Source: Calothrix sp. MO_167.B12 (GTDB lineage: Bacteria > Cyanobacteriota > Cyanobacteriia > Cyanobacteriales > Nostocaceae). Taken from it: a DNA stretch of 64,000 nt. Both the position numbers and the translations under genes were made by a program. A model generated the notes under the pieces. That model saw nothing but the letters and a program-made list of their open reading frames with translations, was not told the origin of the DNA and ran no database searches. This document shows positions 46,744-55,882 of the stretch, one piece after another (position 1 is the first letter of the stretch; each line of letters begins with the position of its first letter). The stretch lies in contig JASJCJ010000007.1 in the NCBI GenBank assembly GCA_030066045.1, positions 1 through 64,000 on the forward strand, given 5' to 3'.

Positions 46744-47295
46744 ATGACCGCACATCAAATTCACACAGCATCATATGCAGTTAGTAAATTTGTTACATAT
46801 TGCAAAAGAATGCAGCCCCAAACTCATGAAGAAATCAGGAGATTTTTTCAGGGAGTTGTAGGTTTTCCTTACGATAACGAACTGTTATTGCAGGCTTACC
46901 TGTTTTTGAATATCAAAGATTTATTCCCTGATTGCTCGGAACTACTATTATTTGAGAAATCACCCATATCTGACTATACAGATTTGGGTAAATGTGATTT
47001 TGTTTATCTCACACCTCAATTTAAATTATTCTTAATTGAAACTAAATTTATTGATACACATGCCACAGGAGCAACAGAAAGAAAAAGAAGAAATAAGCAC
47101 AGAAATAAAGTTTTTGACCAAGTACTTACCTTAAAAAGCCGATTTAGTGAATATTGGAATATTAATTCTGATGAATTACAAACTGGAGTTTTTACCACAG
47201 ATCCCGAAGTTGATTGGCGTGGTAATGAGATGAATGTGGTAACTAAATCTATATCTATTGAGGATCTCAGATATTGGCGGCGAAATTATCCCTAA
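46744..47295 (+). CDS. PD-(D/E)XK nuclease-like hypothetical protein
   Basis: 183 aa, ATG start with a clear ribosome binding site. D85 in LGKCDFVYL and E99-x-K101 in LFLIETKFID, separated by a hydrophobic beta hairpin, fit the PD-(D/E)XK active site. Upstream Glu in NELLLQAYLFLN could be the helix Glu of the fold. The tail RKRRNKHRNKVFDQVLTLKS is basic and likely binds nucleic acid. No known family is recognised and no partner methylase is adjacent. Reported as hypothetical with a probable nuclease fold. Confidence 0.65.
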   Translation: MTAHQIHTASYAVSKFVTYCKRMQPQTHEEIRRFFQGVVGFPYDNELLLQAYLFLNIKDLFPDCSELLLFEKSPISDYTDLGKCDFVYLTPQFKLFLIETKFIDTHATGATERKRRNKHRNKVFDQVLTLKSRFSEYWNINSDELQTGVFTTDPEVDWRGNEMNVVTKSISIEDLRYWRRNYP

Positions 47296-47777
47296 TTTCC
47301 TACCGGAGAGAGACTTTACGTCCTTTTTATTTGCGATCGCTTCTCATAATACACCATAGGCAAACCAATGCTCCAGTTGCAAACAGTTAAGTCGCTTGTG
47401 ATATAGGGCTGGTTTTGTGATTTTTTCTGACTACCCATTACTAACTTATCCCACCATTTACAAAAAAATATTATAAATATTGAATTAGTCATTACCTCCG
47501 GGTTTCTAGGAGCTATGCTGATGAAAGTAGTAACAAGTACTGTCTTTATAGTACTTAAGTACTATTTAACTAGTTGACTATTTGCATTTATAGCACTACG
47601 TTTTTGGCTGAGGACATTTTTGCTTTCCATTTGAGCAAAACATGGAGTCCGCTCCCCATATGCTTACTGTTATATGTGACAGATAGTACTTCAAGGAACT
47701 TCTCGATGGATTTTTCTCTCTATTCCCTTCGGGAATAGAGATATTCCAGATAAAGATGAGTAAATAATAAAGAGGTA
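47296..47777. other. Intergenic region with a stable hairpin
   Basis: No gene. At 47590 is a tatagcactacg / gaggacattttt element end. At 47717-47741 tctctattccc and gggaatagaga pair over 11 bp around a ttc loop, about 35 bases before the DUF6464 start. There is no T-tract, so a leader structure is as likely as a terminator. Confidence 0.55.
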
Positions 47778-48107
47778 ATGTATAAGGTGTGGAAAACACT
47801 TTTAGTGATTGCCATTGGTTTCTTGCCGTCCGTATTATCCTTATGGGTAATCCGTAAAGCCCATATCAGAGCTAGATCCCGTTTGAGGCGATTAAGCATG
47901 AACTTTTCTGCTGTCCAGAGAAGGTATAATCTCATATCAGAGGAAAATGATCGCTATTATCTAGAAGGTGTTGGTTTTCTCATTGGTGATATCAGCTGTC
48001 GATATAATGCTCGTTCTGCCCACATTCGTTGCGCCATCAATCCCTGTGGACCCTGTAAAGGTTGTCGCGATTACGAGCCAAGGGAATTGAGCGATAGCAA
48101 AAATTGA
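47778..48107 (+). CDS. DUF6464 family protein
   Basis: 109 aa, ATG with agagg upstream. One N-terminal transmembrane helix (residues 5-24) precedes a basic linker (RKAHIRARSRLRRLSMNF). The conserved end is YLEGVGFLIGDISCRYNARS, AHIRCAINPCGPCKGCRDYE, with a Cys-rich CxxxPCGPCKGC segment that may bind metal. Function unknown, found in cyanobacteria. The SWIM gene follows after 43 bases. Confidence 0.88.
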   Translation: MYKVWKTLLVIAIGFLPSVLSLWVIRKAHIRARSRLRRLSMNFSAVQRRYNLISEENDRYYLEGVGFLIGDISCRYNARSAHIRCAINPCGPCKGCRDYEPRELSDSKN

Positions 48108-48150
48108 GCAATGTCATCCAATTTTAGATTTTGGATTTTGGATTGACCCC

Positions 48151-49464
48151 ATGTCTACAATTTGGAATCAGGAACAGATTCTGGCATTAGCCCCAGATTC
48201 TAGTTCCATCAAAAATGGAAAATCTTTAGCTGTACGCCACAAATGGTTATCGTTGAGTTATAACGAGCAAGCTATTTGGGGAGAGTGTAAAGGTAGTGGT
48301 AAAAATCCTTACCGCACTCAAATTGATCTTACAGAACCCGCTTTTAAGTGTTCCTGCCCTAGTCGAAAGTTTCCTTGCAAACATGGATTGGGTTTATTTT
48401 TAATATTTGCCAATGCTAAAGATAATTTCAATCCCAGCAGCCCTCCAGACTGGGTGAGTCAATGGTTGGAGACTCGAAAGCAGAAACAAATTAACCAGCA
48501 AAAAGCCCCTACTAAAAAAACTGTAGATCCCAAAGGGAAGTTAAAACGTGCCGAACAACGTTACAACAAAGTCAAAGCAGGGATGGAGGATTTAGAGTTG
48601 TGGCTGCGGGATTTACTCCGTCAAGGTTTAGCTGTGGCACGAACACAACCCTATAGCTTTTGGGATACAGCCGCAGCCAGACTAGTGGATGCCCAAGCAG
48701 GGGGCGTAGCCAGATTGATTAGAGACATGGGTAGTATTCCCCATACTGGTACAGGATGGGAAGGTAGATTATTACATCGTCTGGGAAATGTTTATTTATT
48801 ACTAGAAGGGTTTAAACGTTTAGAAAGCTTACCCCCTGCTCTGCAAGCAGATATCCGCCACCAAATTGGTTGGACGCAAACTCAAGAAGAGTTATTTACC
48901 AAAGTGGGGATAGAGGATGAGTGGTTAATCTTAGGACAACGGGTGGAAGAAGAAGATGCCCTGAAATCACAGAGGATTTGGTTGTGGGGAAAAGCAACGG
49001 GGAAGGCCGCTTTAATACTTAATTTTGTCTATGGCAAGCAGATCCTAGATACTAGTTTAGTTCCAGGAACTTGCATACAAGCAGAGCTAGTATTTTTTGA
49101 TAGTGCTTATCCTTTACGTGCCATTGTCAAAACTCGCTATGATCAACCACAACAAATACAGCAGATACAGGGCTATAGTGGAATTAAAACCATGATGTCT
49201 ATCTATGCCCAAGCCCTATCTTGTAATCCTTGGTTAGAAAAATTTCCAGTTTTGCTCAATGGAATTATACCCTTGCAGCAACAAGGTAAATGGCTGATTC
49301 GGGATGATGCCAATCATCAATTAGCAGTAATGCCTAGTTTTGGGCAGGGGTGGGAATTGTTGGCTGTTAGCGGTGGGCATACCATAGACTTGTTTGGAGA
49401 ATGGAATGGGGAATACCTGTTGCCTCTAAGTTTGTGGGCAGAAAATACATTCCTCTGTTTTTAG
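48151..49464 (+). CDS. SWIM zinc-finger protein
   Basis: 437 aa. The SWIM finger C-x-C-x(n)-C-x-H is FKCSCPSRKFPCKHGLGLFL, with C67, C69, C76 and H78. The rest is helical and conserved in a family that neighbours MoxR ATPases, with signatures GLAVARTQPYSFWDTAAARL and AQAGGVARLIRDMG. SWIM domains bind DNA or protein. It is the first gene of a SWIM / DUF5691 / MoxR cluster; a 225-base gap with ttattac repeats (49645-49687) separates it from the next gene. Confidence 0.9.
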   Translation: MSTIWNQEQILALAPDSSSIKNGKSLAVRHKWLSLSYNEQAIWGECKGSGKNPYRTQIDLTEPAFKCSCPSRKFPCKHGLGLFLIFANAKDNFNPSSPPDWVSQWLETRKQKQINQQKAPTKKTVDPKGKLKRAEQRYNKVKAGMEDLELWLRDLLRQGLAVARTQPYSFWDTAAARLVDAQAGGVARLIRDMGSIPHTGTGWEGRLLHRLGNVYLLLEGFKRLESLPPALQADIRHQIGWTQTQEELFTKVGIEDEWLILGQRVEEEDALKSQRIWLWGKATGKAALILNFVYGKQILDTSLVPGTCIQAELVFFDSAYPLRAIVKTRYDQPQQIQQIQGYSGIKTMMSIYAQALSCNPWLEKFPVLLNGIIPLQQQGKWLIRDDANHQLAVMPSFGQGWELLAVSGGHTIDLFGEWNGEYLLPLSLWAENTFLCF

Positions 49465-49689
49465 GTGGTTGATGAAAATAATTTGACCGAAGTCAGAGAA
49501 GGAGAGGATAAATTTGGAACTTGGTTTACCCATCAAAATTAATGTGGTGGAGTACTGCTGCTTTGTCCCATTAATTCTTATAAGAAGAGGAAGAAACCAC
49601 AAAGGCGCAAAGAGCGCGAAGAAAGAAGGAAAGAGAGCCAAAATACTTATTACTTATTACTTATTACTTATTACTTATTACTTATTGAT

Positions 49690-51204
49690 ATGAATCTCTG
49701 GCAAGACTTGGTATCAACAGCTTTAGTTGGTACGGAACGGCAAACCTTAAAAACACCTGCAATAGATAACCCTCTAGGTCAAATGTTACACCACCTAGAT
49801 AGTAATGATCGCGAAGGTAGTTTGCTGGGTGCAGCTGCTGCGATCGCAATCTATCAAAAAGCTGGTAAATTATCTACAGCTACAACTCCATCCCTGCCAG
49901 AACCCTGTAACCAGCAAGACTTGCCTTGTTGCAATTCCTTAGCAGGACAGCATTTAACTATGATGTTGAGTGGAGAATATAATCAGGTATTACCAGAATG
50001 GTTAACTGTAGCTGCTAAAGTTGGCAAACGAGTAACACCCCAATGCTTACCGGCATTATTAACATTAGGAAAACGGCAAACTCATTTACAGTCAGCAATC
50101 CTATCCATACTGGGCAAACGGGGGTTATGGTTGGCCAGGCAAAACCCAGAGTGGAGTTATGCCATCAGTGAAAATATTGATTTAATTTGGAAAAAAGGTA
50201 ACTCTAATGCTAAACAACTAGCTTTGGCAAAGCTGCGGCAACAAGAGCCAAAAAAGGCGAGGGAACAGTTACAAGAAAATTGGCAGAGCAACAGTTTAGA
50301 TGAGAACGTAGCTTGTTTACAAGCCTTGGAAACTGGACTGAGTTTGGATGATGAGCCATTTTTGAACTCTGCTTTAGATCATAAGCGCAAGGCAATCAGA
50401 GATGTAGCAGCTAAATTACTTGCTCAACTACCAGAATCTCAGCTGTGTGAGAGAATGATTCAACGGGTTCTACCACTAATTCAGCTTCACAAAGGTGTGG
50501 TAGAAGTTACCTTGCCTACAGGTTGCACCAATGACCTAATCCGCGACGGAATTGACCAGTCTGAGTATAGTTCGACTTTTGGAGAAAAAGGTAGTTTACT
50601 CCTGCAAATGTTAGCTTGCATTCCCCCCAGTATATGGAGTCAGCATTGGGAAAAAGCACCAGCAGCAATCATCTCAGCATCTGAGGATAGTGAGTGGAAC
50701 AAATTACTAATTGAGGGTTGGGCAAAAGCAGCTATCAACAGTCGGGATGTATCCTGGGCAGAAGATTTATTGCAAGTATGTAGTAATTTTTATTACGAAA
50801 ATTTTGCGTATAAACAACAAATTATCTCCAAATTACTGGGTATTCTTCCTCAACATCGAGTTGATGCTTTTATCCTCAAATTATTTACGGATTACGAAGA
50901 CCAAGCTTTTAATTGCCAACATCCAGTTGTGCGTTTATTAAGTCACAGCAGCCATTATTGGGGTGTAGAACTGAGTAATTTAGTGTTGTCAAAAATACAG
51001 TCAAATCTCCAAGATAACCATTGGCAAAATGATCGGCAGATGCGATCGCACATAGAAAACTTTGCCCTATATATGGAACCTTCCCTCGCACATCAAGCAA
51101 TAAATACCCTATCACCTTTATCCCAGGGAAATTGGCAAGAGGCAATAGATAACTTCTTAAGTACTCTGCAATTTCGCTGGGAAATGATCCAAGCACTGCA
51201 ATAA
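49690..51204 (+). CDS. DUF5691 family protein
   Basis: 504 aa, ATG start just after a ttattac repeat array. The N-terminus MNLWQDLVSTALVGTERQTL and AAAAIAIYQKAGKL are typical of DUF5691 proteins. The rest is a helical-repeat-like chain (LALAKLRQQEPKKAREQLQE, LDHKRKAIRDVAAKLLAQLP), probably a HEAT-like scaffold. Always found near SWIM and MoxR genes in known genomes, from memory. Function unknown. Confidence 0.87.
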   Translation: MNLWQDLVSTALVGTERQTLKTPAIDNPLGQMLHHLDSNDREGSLLGAAAAIAIYQKAGKLSTATTPSLPEPCNQQDLPCCNSLAGQHLTMMLSGEYNQVLPEWLTVAAKVGKRVTPQCLPALLTLGKRQTHLQSAILSILGKRGLWLARQNPEWSYAISENIDLIWKKGNSNAKQLALAKLRQQEPKKAREQLQENWQSNSLDENVACLQALETGLSLDDEPFLNSALDHKRKAIRDVAAKLLAQLPESQLCERMIQRVLPLIQLHKGVVEVTLPTGCTNDLIRDGIDQSEYSSTFGEKGSLLLQMLACIPPSIWSQHWEKAPAAIISASEDSEWNKLLIEGWAKAAINSRDVSWAEDLLQVCSNFYYENFAYKQQIISKLLGILPQHRVDAFILKLFTDYEDQAFNCQHPVVRLLSHSSHYWGVELSNLVLSKIQSNLQDNHWQNDRQMRSHIENFALYMEPSLAHQAINTLSPLSQGNWQEAIDNFLSTLQFRWEMIQALQ

Positions 51205-51231
51205 AACATCAAAAAATTCATATTTTTTAGA

Positions 51232-51445
51232 GGTTATAGCCCTACGGCTTGAGGTTAGGACACATTTTAAACCTCATCCATTTTGAGAACTGGAGTTTTC
51301 CCCTCAAGGGGAATACCAAAAAATCAATTATCCTGTAGGGGCACGGCACCAACAATATTCTTCCATAGGTTGTAAGCTGACTGATGCCGTGCCCACCTTA
51401 CCCAAATTAAGAAAATGTCCTAACGTTATTTGGTACTGCTATATA
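51232..51445. repeat. MITE-like element ending at the MoxR start codon
   Basis: Left end ttatagccctacggcttgag then gttaggacacatttt; right end gaaaatgtcctaacgttatt then tggtactgctatata. The ends are inverted. Inside are ccctcaagggg and gtaggggcacggcac / gatgccgtgccc palindromes. The element fills the gap between the DUF5691 and MoxR genes and its last base touches the ATG at 51446. Confidence 0.7.
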
Positions 51446-52594
51446 ATGACAGAAGTAAATAAAACTACTAAGACAAGAACATCCAGAAAAAAGGTTAACA
51501 ATTCCCAAAATAATTCCAAAGCCCTACTCAGGGAGCAAGCAGAACAACAGTTTGCCCAGGAATTAGAGGAATTAGCAAAGTTTGACACTCGCCATCGTCC
51601 CCCCAATTGGCAACTATCCCCTTGGGCAGTAACTACTTATTTATTAGGTGGTAAATTAGACAATGGTTTTGAAGTATCACCCAAATATATCGGCGACAGA
51701 CGCATCATAGAAATTGCCGTGGCAACCCTGACTACAGATCGGGCATTATTATTAATAGGCGTGCCAGGAACCGCAAAATCTTGGGTTTCCGAACATTTAT
51801 CAGCTGCGATCGCCAAAGACTCTACACTGTTAATTCAAGGTACTGCGGGCACTAGTGAGGAAGCAATTCGTTACGGTTGGAATTATGCCAAACTATTAGC
51901 TGATGGACCTTCTATGGATGCATTAGTTCCCAGTCCCTTGATGCGGGCAATGGAAGATGGCAAGATTGCCAGGGTGGAAGAATTAACCAGGATACCCGCA
52001 GATGTACAGGATACATTAATTACCATTCTCTCCGAAAAAACCCTGCCTGTTCCAGAGTTAAATTCCCAGGTACAAGCAAATAAAGGGTTTAGTGTAATTG
52101 CCACCGCAAATGATCGCGATAAGGGTGTAAATGACCTTTCCAGTGCCCTCAAACGCCGTTTTAATACCGTAGTTTTACCCCTACCTAAAACAGTGGAAGC
52201 TGAAGTAGAAATTGTCCAACGACGGGTAGAAAGCTTGGGCAGGGCATTGGAATTACCAGCCGAACCCCCAGCATTAGAAGAAGTGCGACGCATTGTCACT
52301 GTATTTCGGGAACTGCGTAGCGGTGTTACAGAAGATGGCAAGACTAAGATTAAATCTCCTAGTGGGACTTTGAGTACCGCAGAGGCTATCTCTGTGGTGA
52401 ACAGTGGGATGGCACTAGCGGCGCATTTTGGGGATGGTTGTTTGAGTGCAACCGATGTGGCCTCTGGATTAGTGGGTGCGGTAATCAAAGATCCCGTACA
52501 GGATTTAGTGGTATGGAAAGAATATTTGGAAACAGTGGTGAAAGAAAGGGAAGAATGGAAGGATTTATATCGGGCTTGTAGGGAGTTGAATTAA
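51446..52594 (+). CDS. MoxR-family AAA ATPase
   Basis: 382 aa from the ATG at 51446 (MTEVNKTTKTRTSRKK); an in-frame GTG at 51389 lies inside a repeat and is rejected. Walker A GVPGTAKSW is at 105-113, Walker B-like segment MEDGKIARVEEL, sensor 1 VIATANDRDKG and the arginine-finger region LSSALKRRFNTVVLPLP follow. The MoxR group remodels vWA-domain partners. Here SWIM and DUF5691 genes precede it; no vWA gene follows in the next 1.6 kb. A basic, disordered N-terminal 45 residues is unusual. Confidence 0.9.
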   Translation: MTEVNKTTKTRTSRKKVNNSQNNSKALLREQAEQQFAQELEELAKFDTRHRPPNWQLSPWAVTTYLLGGKLDNGFEVSPKYIGDRRIIEIAVATLTTDRALLLIGVPGTAKSWVSEHLSAAIAKDSTLLIQGTAGTSEEAIRYGWNYAKLLADGPSMDALVPSPLMRAMEDGKIARVEELTRIPADVQDTLITILSEKTLPVPELNSQVQANKGFSVIATANDRDKGVNDLSSALKRRFNTVVLPLPKTVEAEVEIVQRRVESLGRALELPAEPPALEEVRRIVTVFRELRSGVTEDGKTKIKSPSGTLSTAEAISVVNSGMALAAHFGDGCLSATDVASGLVGAVIKDPVQDLVVWKEYLETVVKEREEWKDLYRACRELN

Positions 52595-52872
52595 GTAATA
52601 AGTAATAAGTAATAAGTTTGTTTTTGTGACCGGGATTCAAACCCCGTCCCAAAAACATTCTGCCTCAAAAGACAGGGCACCAGACCCCAATATTTCGGTA
52701 AGTTAAAAATATTGCACTATAGACGCAAAGACAGCAAAAAAGTAGGTTGGGTGGAACGAAGTGAAACCCAACAAAAGGCTGACATACACTTCAAATTTCA
52801 ACAGGTATGGAATATATTTTTCGAGTTTATTTTTAAACTCAGTTTTGTCATTCAAATTTGATAAACCTATAG

Positions 52873-53080
52873 CTGTTAAGCTTTTATCTTCTTTGTTGAA
52901 AAAATCCTACAAAGCCTTGAATTTGATATGGAACCAAATGTCCAAACTGCTTGGACTAATGAAGCAAAACGGCGACGAGATGAAATTCACAACGGCTTTG
53001 TACAGCCCATATCAGGAGAAGAAGCACTAGCTGGAGTGCAGCGTTTGCTAGAACTTATCAAAACTAATGGAATGAACTAG
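52873..53080 (+). pseudogene. Addiction-module antitoxin-like fragment
   Basis: From 52898 the frame reads EKILQSLEFDMEPNVQTAWT, then NEAKRRRDEIHNGFVQPISG, then EEALAGVQRLLELIKTNGMN and a stop. The WxxEAxRRxxEIxxG...SGEEAL pattern is that of putative addiction-module (RelB/ParD-like) antitoxins. Matching sequence before it (AVKLLSSL) is in another frame, so there is a frameshift near 52890. No toxin gene follows; a MITE-like element begins on the stop codon. Confidence 0.65.
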
Positions 53081-53299
53081 TGGTCTGTCCCATTAGTTCT
53101 GAAGGGTAAAAAATGTAGTGGGAGCGTCTCGCTCCCTATTTTACAGCGATTTTCAGGTAAATAGACCACACCGTAGGGGTTTAGCAGTGCTAAACCCCTA
53201 CATGAAGATGTGGTTCAAATAGATGAAAACTGCTGTAATCAAGCGGGCAAGATGCCCGCACTACAATCAACTATCAAAATTAATGGGACAACGCACTAG
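53077..53299. repeat. MITE-like element with nested insert
   Basis: Ends ctagtggtctgtcccatt and aatgggacaacgcactag are inverted, with ttttgatag-type inner motifs. The two palindromes gggagcgtctcgctccc and gcgggcaagatgcccgc are pulled apart by about 100 bases holding a third palindrome gtaggggtttagcagtgcta / aacccctac. That insert is absent from the copies at 27943 and 4771. Confidence 0.75.
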
Positions 53300-54243
53300 T
53301 AGTTTACTTACTTCAAGCTACTCCGCTTCTACACCCAGGGTAAAAGTAGGGAAGTTGAACTCATCAATTCTCGTAAATCAAATAGAATTGCTATATTGCA
53401 ATAAATTTATCAGAAATCGATAGAAATACCGAAGCGAAAATAGCAACTGGCAAGCAAAATTAAAACATTGGGTGCTTAATCATACATATTTTCTGGCTAA
53501 GAGTATATTCAGTCAGTTACCTAAACAAATAAATTTCTTATAAAAAGAATAAATTTTTCACTAAGACAGTAACTGTCTATTTCATTCTTGATCTAATTTT
53601 GCAATTATGTAACCTGAGTTCGGGATAAGAAATCCTCGAAACACCTGATGTTTCGTTGTTCGCTCTCAAACCATGTTTGAAGTTATTCTCAATAAGCCAT
53701 GTTGTTGATATTAGTCTCATTTATGAACCTGATTGACAAAATGATGCCAATTTAATCGGTTATTTAAGCACTTAGAGTTTGGCTAAATCCTTACAGAATA
53801 AGCTTTTAGCTTTTGGCTTAACCTGAACTCAGGTTAATTTTAACTCCGAACTCCGAACTCCTAATACCGAACTCAGGTTATGTAGGTAGGAATAGTAATA
53901 CCAACTTGCAAAAAAATATAACAAATGCAAGATTGTAGAGATGTAACATAGCCTCCCTTCAAAAGGAGCTACGCTAACTTATCTCTAGAAACGCATTTTT
54001 GGCAATCATAAATTGAATCTGTATAATATCATGTTCGCTTAATTACTTATAATTACTTCCTAACTCACCCCAGCCCTCTCTTACCCTCTCATTAATAAGG
54101 AGAGGATGCCGCAGGCAGGTGAAGTTTTATAAATATTCATCAACACATGATATAACCCAACTTTACTTAAGTAGATTCAAAACAGATTTGAATCATCTTG
54201 AGTCGTTTTTCGATGAAAATATCTCAGCTTCCATTTATAACCA
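53300..54243. other. Intergenic region with a TIR element
   Basis: About 940 bases without a gene. 53610-53881 is bounded by taacctgagttcggg and ccgaactcaggtta, an inverted repeat of about 14 bp, with another gaactcaggtta inside near 53826. Before it (53300-53600) and after it (53882-54243) I see no coding sequence; at 54070-54120 there is a degenerate ccctctcctt repeat. Confidence 0.6.
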
Positions 54244-55224
54244 ATGAAAAACAAAATTAATTTTACTGTAGCTATCCCTACTTATAACGGCGAGCATCGG
54301 TTGCCTAAATTATTAGAAAAGCTCCAGAAGCAACAGGGTACAGAATTTTTTAATTGGGAAATCATCGTTGTAGATAATAATAGTAATGATGGCACTGCTT
54401 CTATTATCAAAAGTTATCAATCTACTTGGCAATATCCTTATAAATTAAAATATATTTTTGAACCAAGGCAAGGAGCCGCATATGCTCGCAAACGAGCAAT
54501 TATGGAGGCTAAGAGTAAATTGGTTGGTTTTCTAGATGATGATAATTATCCTAATTGTATGTGGGTATTAGCTGCTTATCAATTTGCTCAAAATCATCCA
54601 AAAGTTGGAGCTTATGGTAGCCAGATACATCCTCAATGGGAAATAACACCTCCCAAAGACTTTGCTCGGATTGCTCCATTTTTGGCGATTACAGAACGTG
54701 GCGATGTACCTTTGTTATATGAAGCCGATAAAAAAGTATTACCCCCAAGTGCTGGACTAGTTATTAATAAACAAGCATGGCTCGAATCTGTACCTGAAAA
54801 AACACTTTTAGCAGGGAGAATATCGGGTAATATGCTAACAGGAGAAGATATAGAAATGCTTGGGTATATTCAACGTTCGGGTTGGGAAATTTGGTATAAC
54901 CCAGAAATGGAAATATATCATCAAATTCCTCAATGGCGTTTAACTAGGGAATATTTAATTCCTTTTTTTCAAGGAATTGGTTTAAGTCGTTATGTGACTC
55001 GGATGGTAAGTGTTAAGCCATGGTTACGACCAATATTTTCTATTGCATATACAATCAATGATTTGCGTAAAATTATTGTTCATTTCTGGAAATATCACTT
55101 AAGGGCAAAAAATAATTTGGTTAGTGATTGTGAAATGCAATTATTTATAAGTAGTTTGGTCAGTCCTTTTTATCTTTTGCTGAATGGATATTTTTCTCAA
55201 GAATTAGAAAATAAATCATCCTAA
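54244..55224 (+). CDS. HpsE-like family 2 glycosyltransferase
   Basis: 326 aa. INFTVAIPTYNGEHRLPKLL, FNWEIIVVDNNSNDGTASII, FEPRQGAAYARKRAIMEAKS and LVGFLDDDNYPNCMWVLAAY follow the same order as the gene at 38158. PPSAGLVINKQAWLESVPEK and GWEIWYNPEMEIYHQIPQWR are also shared. Two hydrophobic patches near the C-terminus. It precedes a pseudopilin and a TIGR04282-type protein, which resembles the mixture of genes in hps loci. Confidence 0.87.
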   Translation: MKNKINFTVAIPTYNGEHRLPKLLEKLQKQQGTEFFNWEIIVVDNNSNDGTASIIKSYQSTWQYPYKLKYIFEPRQGAAYARKRAIMEAKSKLVGFLDDDNYPNCMWVLAAYQFAQNHPKVGAYGSQIHPQWEITPPKDFARIAPFLAITERGDVPLLYEADKKVLPPSAGLVINKQAWLESVPEKTLLAGRISGNMLTGEDIEMLGYIQRSGWEIWYNPEMEIYHQIPQWRLTREYLIPFFQGIGLSRYVTRMVSVKPWLRPIFSIAYTINDLRKIIVHFWKYHLRAKNNLVSDCEMQLFISSLVSPFYLLLNGYFSQELENKSS

Positions 55225-55292
55225 AAAATAAAAAAACATTAACATCATCAGTATATCTATAAACAGATATTTGTTACGCCTCAATTCTCTGA

Positions 55293-55850
55293 ATGATTAC
55301 ATCTACCATGTCTACTAAATTAAATAATTTCCAAAATATTCATAAATCATCTACTCATGGTTTTACCTTATTAGAGATATTAGTAGTGACTGCGGCCTTG
55401 GGAATATTAAGCGCGATCGCTGCACCAAGTTGGTTGGGTTTTACCAATACTACGCGCCTCAGGAGTGCCCAGAATGAAATCTACCTTGCCATGCGTCAGG
55501 CTCAAAGCCAAGCTAAGTTACAAAAATTGAACTGGCAAGTCAGTTTGCGCGAACAAAATGACATTGTTCAATGGGCTGTTCATGCTGCTACTGTTAGCCC
55601 AAATAATGCTGACTGGAATAATCTGGATACCACGGTACGTATAGATGCGGAAACAACTTTCCAGCCATCAGATGGAATATACAGAATGATATTTGACTAT
55701 CTAGGAACTACCAGTCAACTAGGACGTTTCACAATCTCTAGCAAAGGTGGTGGTAAAGCTAAACGTTGTATTTTTGTCTCCACACTTTTAGGAACCATCA
55801 GGACTTCCAAGGAGCAAGAAACATCTCAAAGTGGTAAATATTGCTATTAA
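55293..55850 (+). CDS. Type IV prepilin-like (GspH/FimT) pseudopilin
   Basis: 185 aa. The class III signal is GFTLLEILVVTAALGILSAI at about 23-42: cleavage after Gly, Glu at mature position 5, then a hydrophobic helix. The later part (RLRSAQNEIYLAMRQAQSQA) is the GspH/FimT helix and a beta domain follows. In hps loci similar pseudopilins assist polysaccharide secretion. A second in-frame ATG (at 55308) is possible as start. It overlaps the next frame by 10 bases only if the TTG start is used. Confidence 0.9.
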   Translation: MITSTMSTKLNNFQNIHKSSTHGFTLLEILVVTAALGILSAIAAPSWLGFTNTTRLRSAQNEIYLAMRQAQSQAKLQKLNWQVSLREQNDIVQWAVHAATVSPNNADWNNLDTTVRIDAETTFQPSDGIYRMIFDYLGTTSQLGRFTISSKGGGKAKRCIFVSTLLGTIRTSKEQETSQSGKYCY

Positions 55851-55882
55851 AATATTATTTGTCAATTTTAATTGGGTTTGAT

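Noticed and set aside
52615-52700. tRNA-like text (gggattcaaaccccgtccc)
   Set aside because: The T-arm-like piece is a degraded gggcggggtttg repeat; no acceptor stem, D arm or anticodon arm can be paired around it.
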